From: Paracidovorax avenae
GTDB taxonomy: Bacteria; Pseudomonadota; Gammaproteobacteria; Burkholderiales; Burkholderiaceae_C
Direction: 5' to 3'
DNA length: 64,000 nucleotides
Assembly: GCF_040892545.1 (NCBI RefSeq)
Contig: NZ_CP156079.1
Span: 5,367,501-5,431,500 of the forward strand
Shown here: one piece after another, positions 63,957 to 64,000 of the stretch
Layout: every line of letters begins with the position of its first letter
How positions within the stretch are numbered: position 1 is the stretch's first letter
Notes under the pieces: model-generated
Databases searched by the model: none
Told to the model about the DNA's origin: nothing
What the model saw: only the letters and a program-made list of their open reading frames with translations
Program-made: the position numbers and the translations under genes

Positions 63957-64000
63957 ATGCTGCGCCTGCGTTCACGCCCCTCCCTGCTCCTGGCCCTGTC
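63957..64000 (+). CDS. start of a probable exported efflux adaptor (cut by right edge)
   Basis: Fifteen codons are visible: MLRLRSRPSLLLALS, the beginning of a signal peptide. It lies 88 bp after the outer-membrane factor gene. A periplasmic adaptor (membrane fusion protein) is the usual next gene in such operons, but the visible part cannot prove it. Confidence 0.45.
   Translation, partial: MLRLRSRPSLLLAL

Overview
The window is GC-rich, densely coded bacterial DNA. Gene content and order point to a betaproteobacterium of the family Comamonadaceae, most likely Acidovorax/Paracidovorax: a Bug-type solute-binding protein, DUF4148 proteins, a TctDE-like two-component pair followed by MarR-recA-recX, yajC-secD-secF, a fused indolepyruvate ferredoxin oxidoreductase, and LRR proteins that look like plant-pathogen effectors. 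The genus is an inference. No rRNA, tRNA, CRISPR array or transposase was seen.

Layout. 1-4.6 kb: a NERD-domain protein cut by the left edge, a methyltransferase, an alpha/beta hydrolase, a VOC protein, an RDD membrane protein, and a Fic protein behind a 27-bp palindrome. 4.6-7 kb: an accessory patch with a Fic pseudogene decayed over three reading frames and an AT-rich orphan gene of foreign composition. 7-12.4 kb: topoisomerase III with a C-terminal SWIB domain, a divergent SET-domain protein, BirA and a SPOR protein. 12.4-15.6 kb: two tandem paralogues with leucine-rich repeats and a Fic-like C-terminus that lacks the catalytic histidine. 15.7-18.7 kb: N-formylglutamate amidohydrolase and a Bug protein in one operon, with a divergent LysR regulator. 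18.7-22.3 kb: a Crp/Fnr regulator divergent from a membrane 2Fe-2S class III nucleotide cyclase, then two DUF4148 genes that each carry a CRP-like palindrome about 90 bp upstream. 22.4-24.8 kb: a TctE/TctD-like pair split by a 264-bp MITE-like element. 24.9-27.2 kb: MarR, then the recA-recX SOS locus with a perfect LexA box. 27.3-33.1 kb: a DUF1631 protein and secF-secD-yajC. 33.2-34.4 kb: a Xre/RES toxin-antitoxin operon. 34.4-38.7 kb: indolepyruvate ferredoxin oxidoreductase with a divergent Lrp/AsnC regulator. 38.7-44.6 kb: envelope and secreted proteins, including an MFS exporter, a pepsin-like protein, MltA and an OmpA-family lipoprotein. 44.6-52.4 kb: a tightly coupled operon yhdP-nitrilase-histidine kinase-response regulator. 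52.5-55.3 kb: glnE.

55.7-64 kb is the most distinctive part. It holds a single-module NRPS (C-A-T-reductase), a glycosyltransferase and a 57-aa MbtH-like protein, then a TetR regulator with a palindromic operator, an RND-type outer-membrane factor and the start of a probable adaptor protein. The adenylation-domain residues read as a serine code and the C-A-T part resembles EntF, with the thioesterase replaced by an NAD(P)H reductase. The simplest reading is a pathway that loads serine, N-acylates it, releases it reductively as serinal or serinol, glycosylates it, and possibly exports it through the RND pump next door. I do not recognise this gene combination as a described system.
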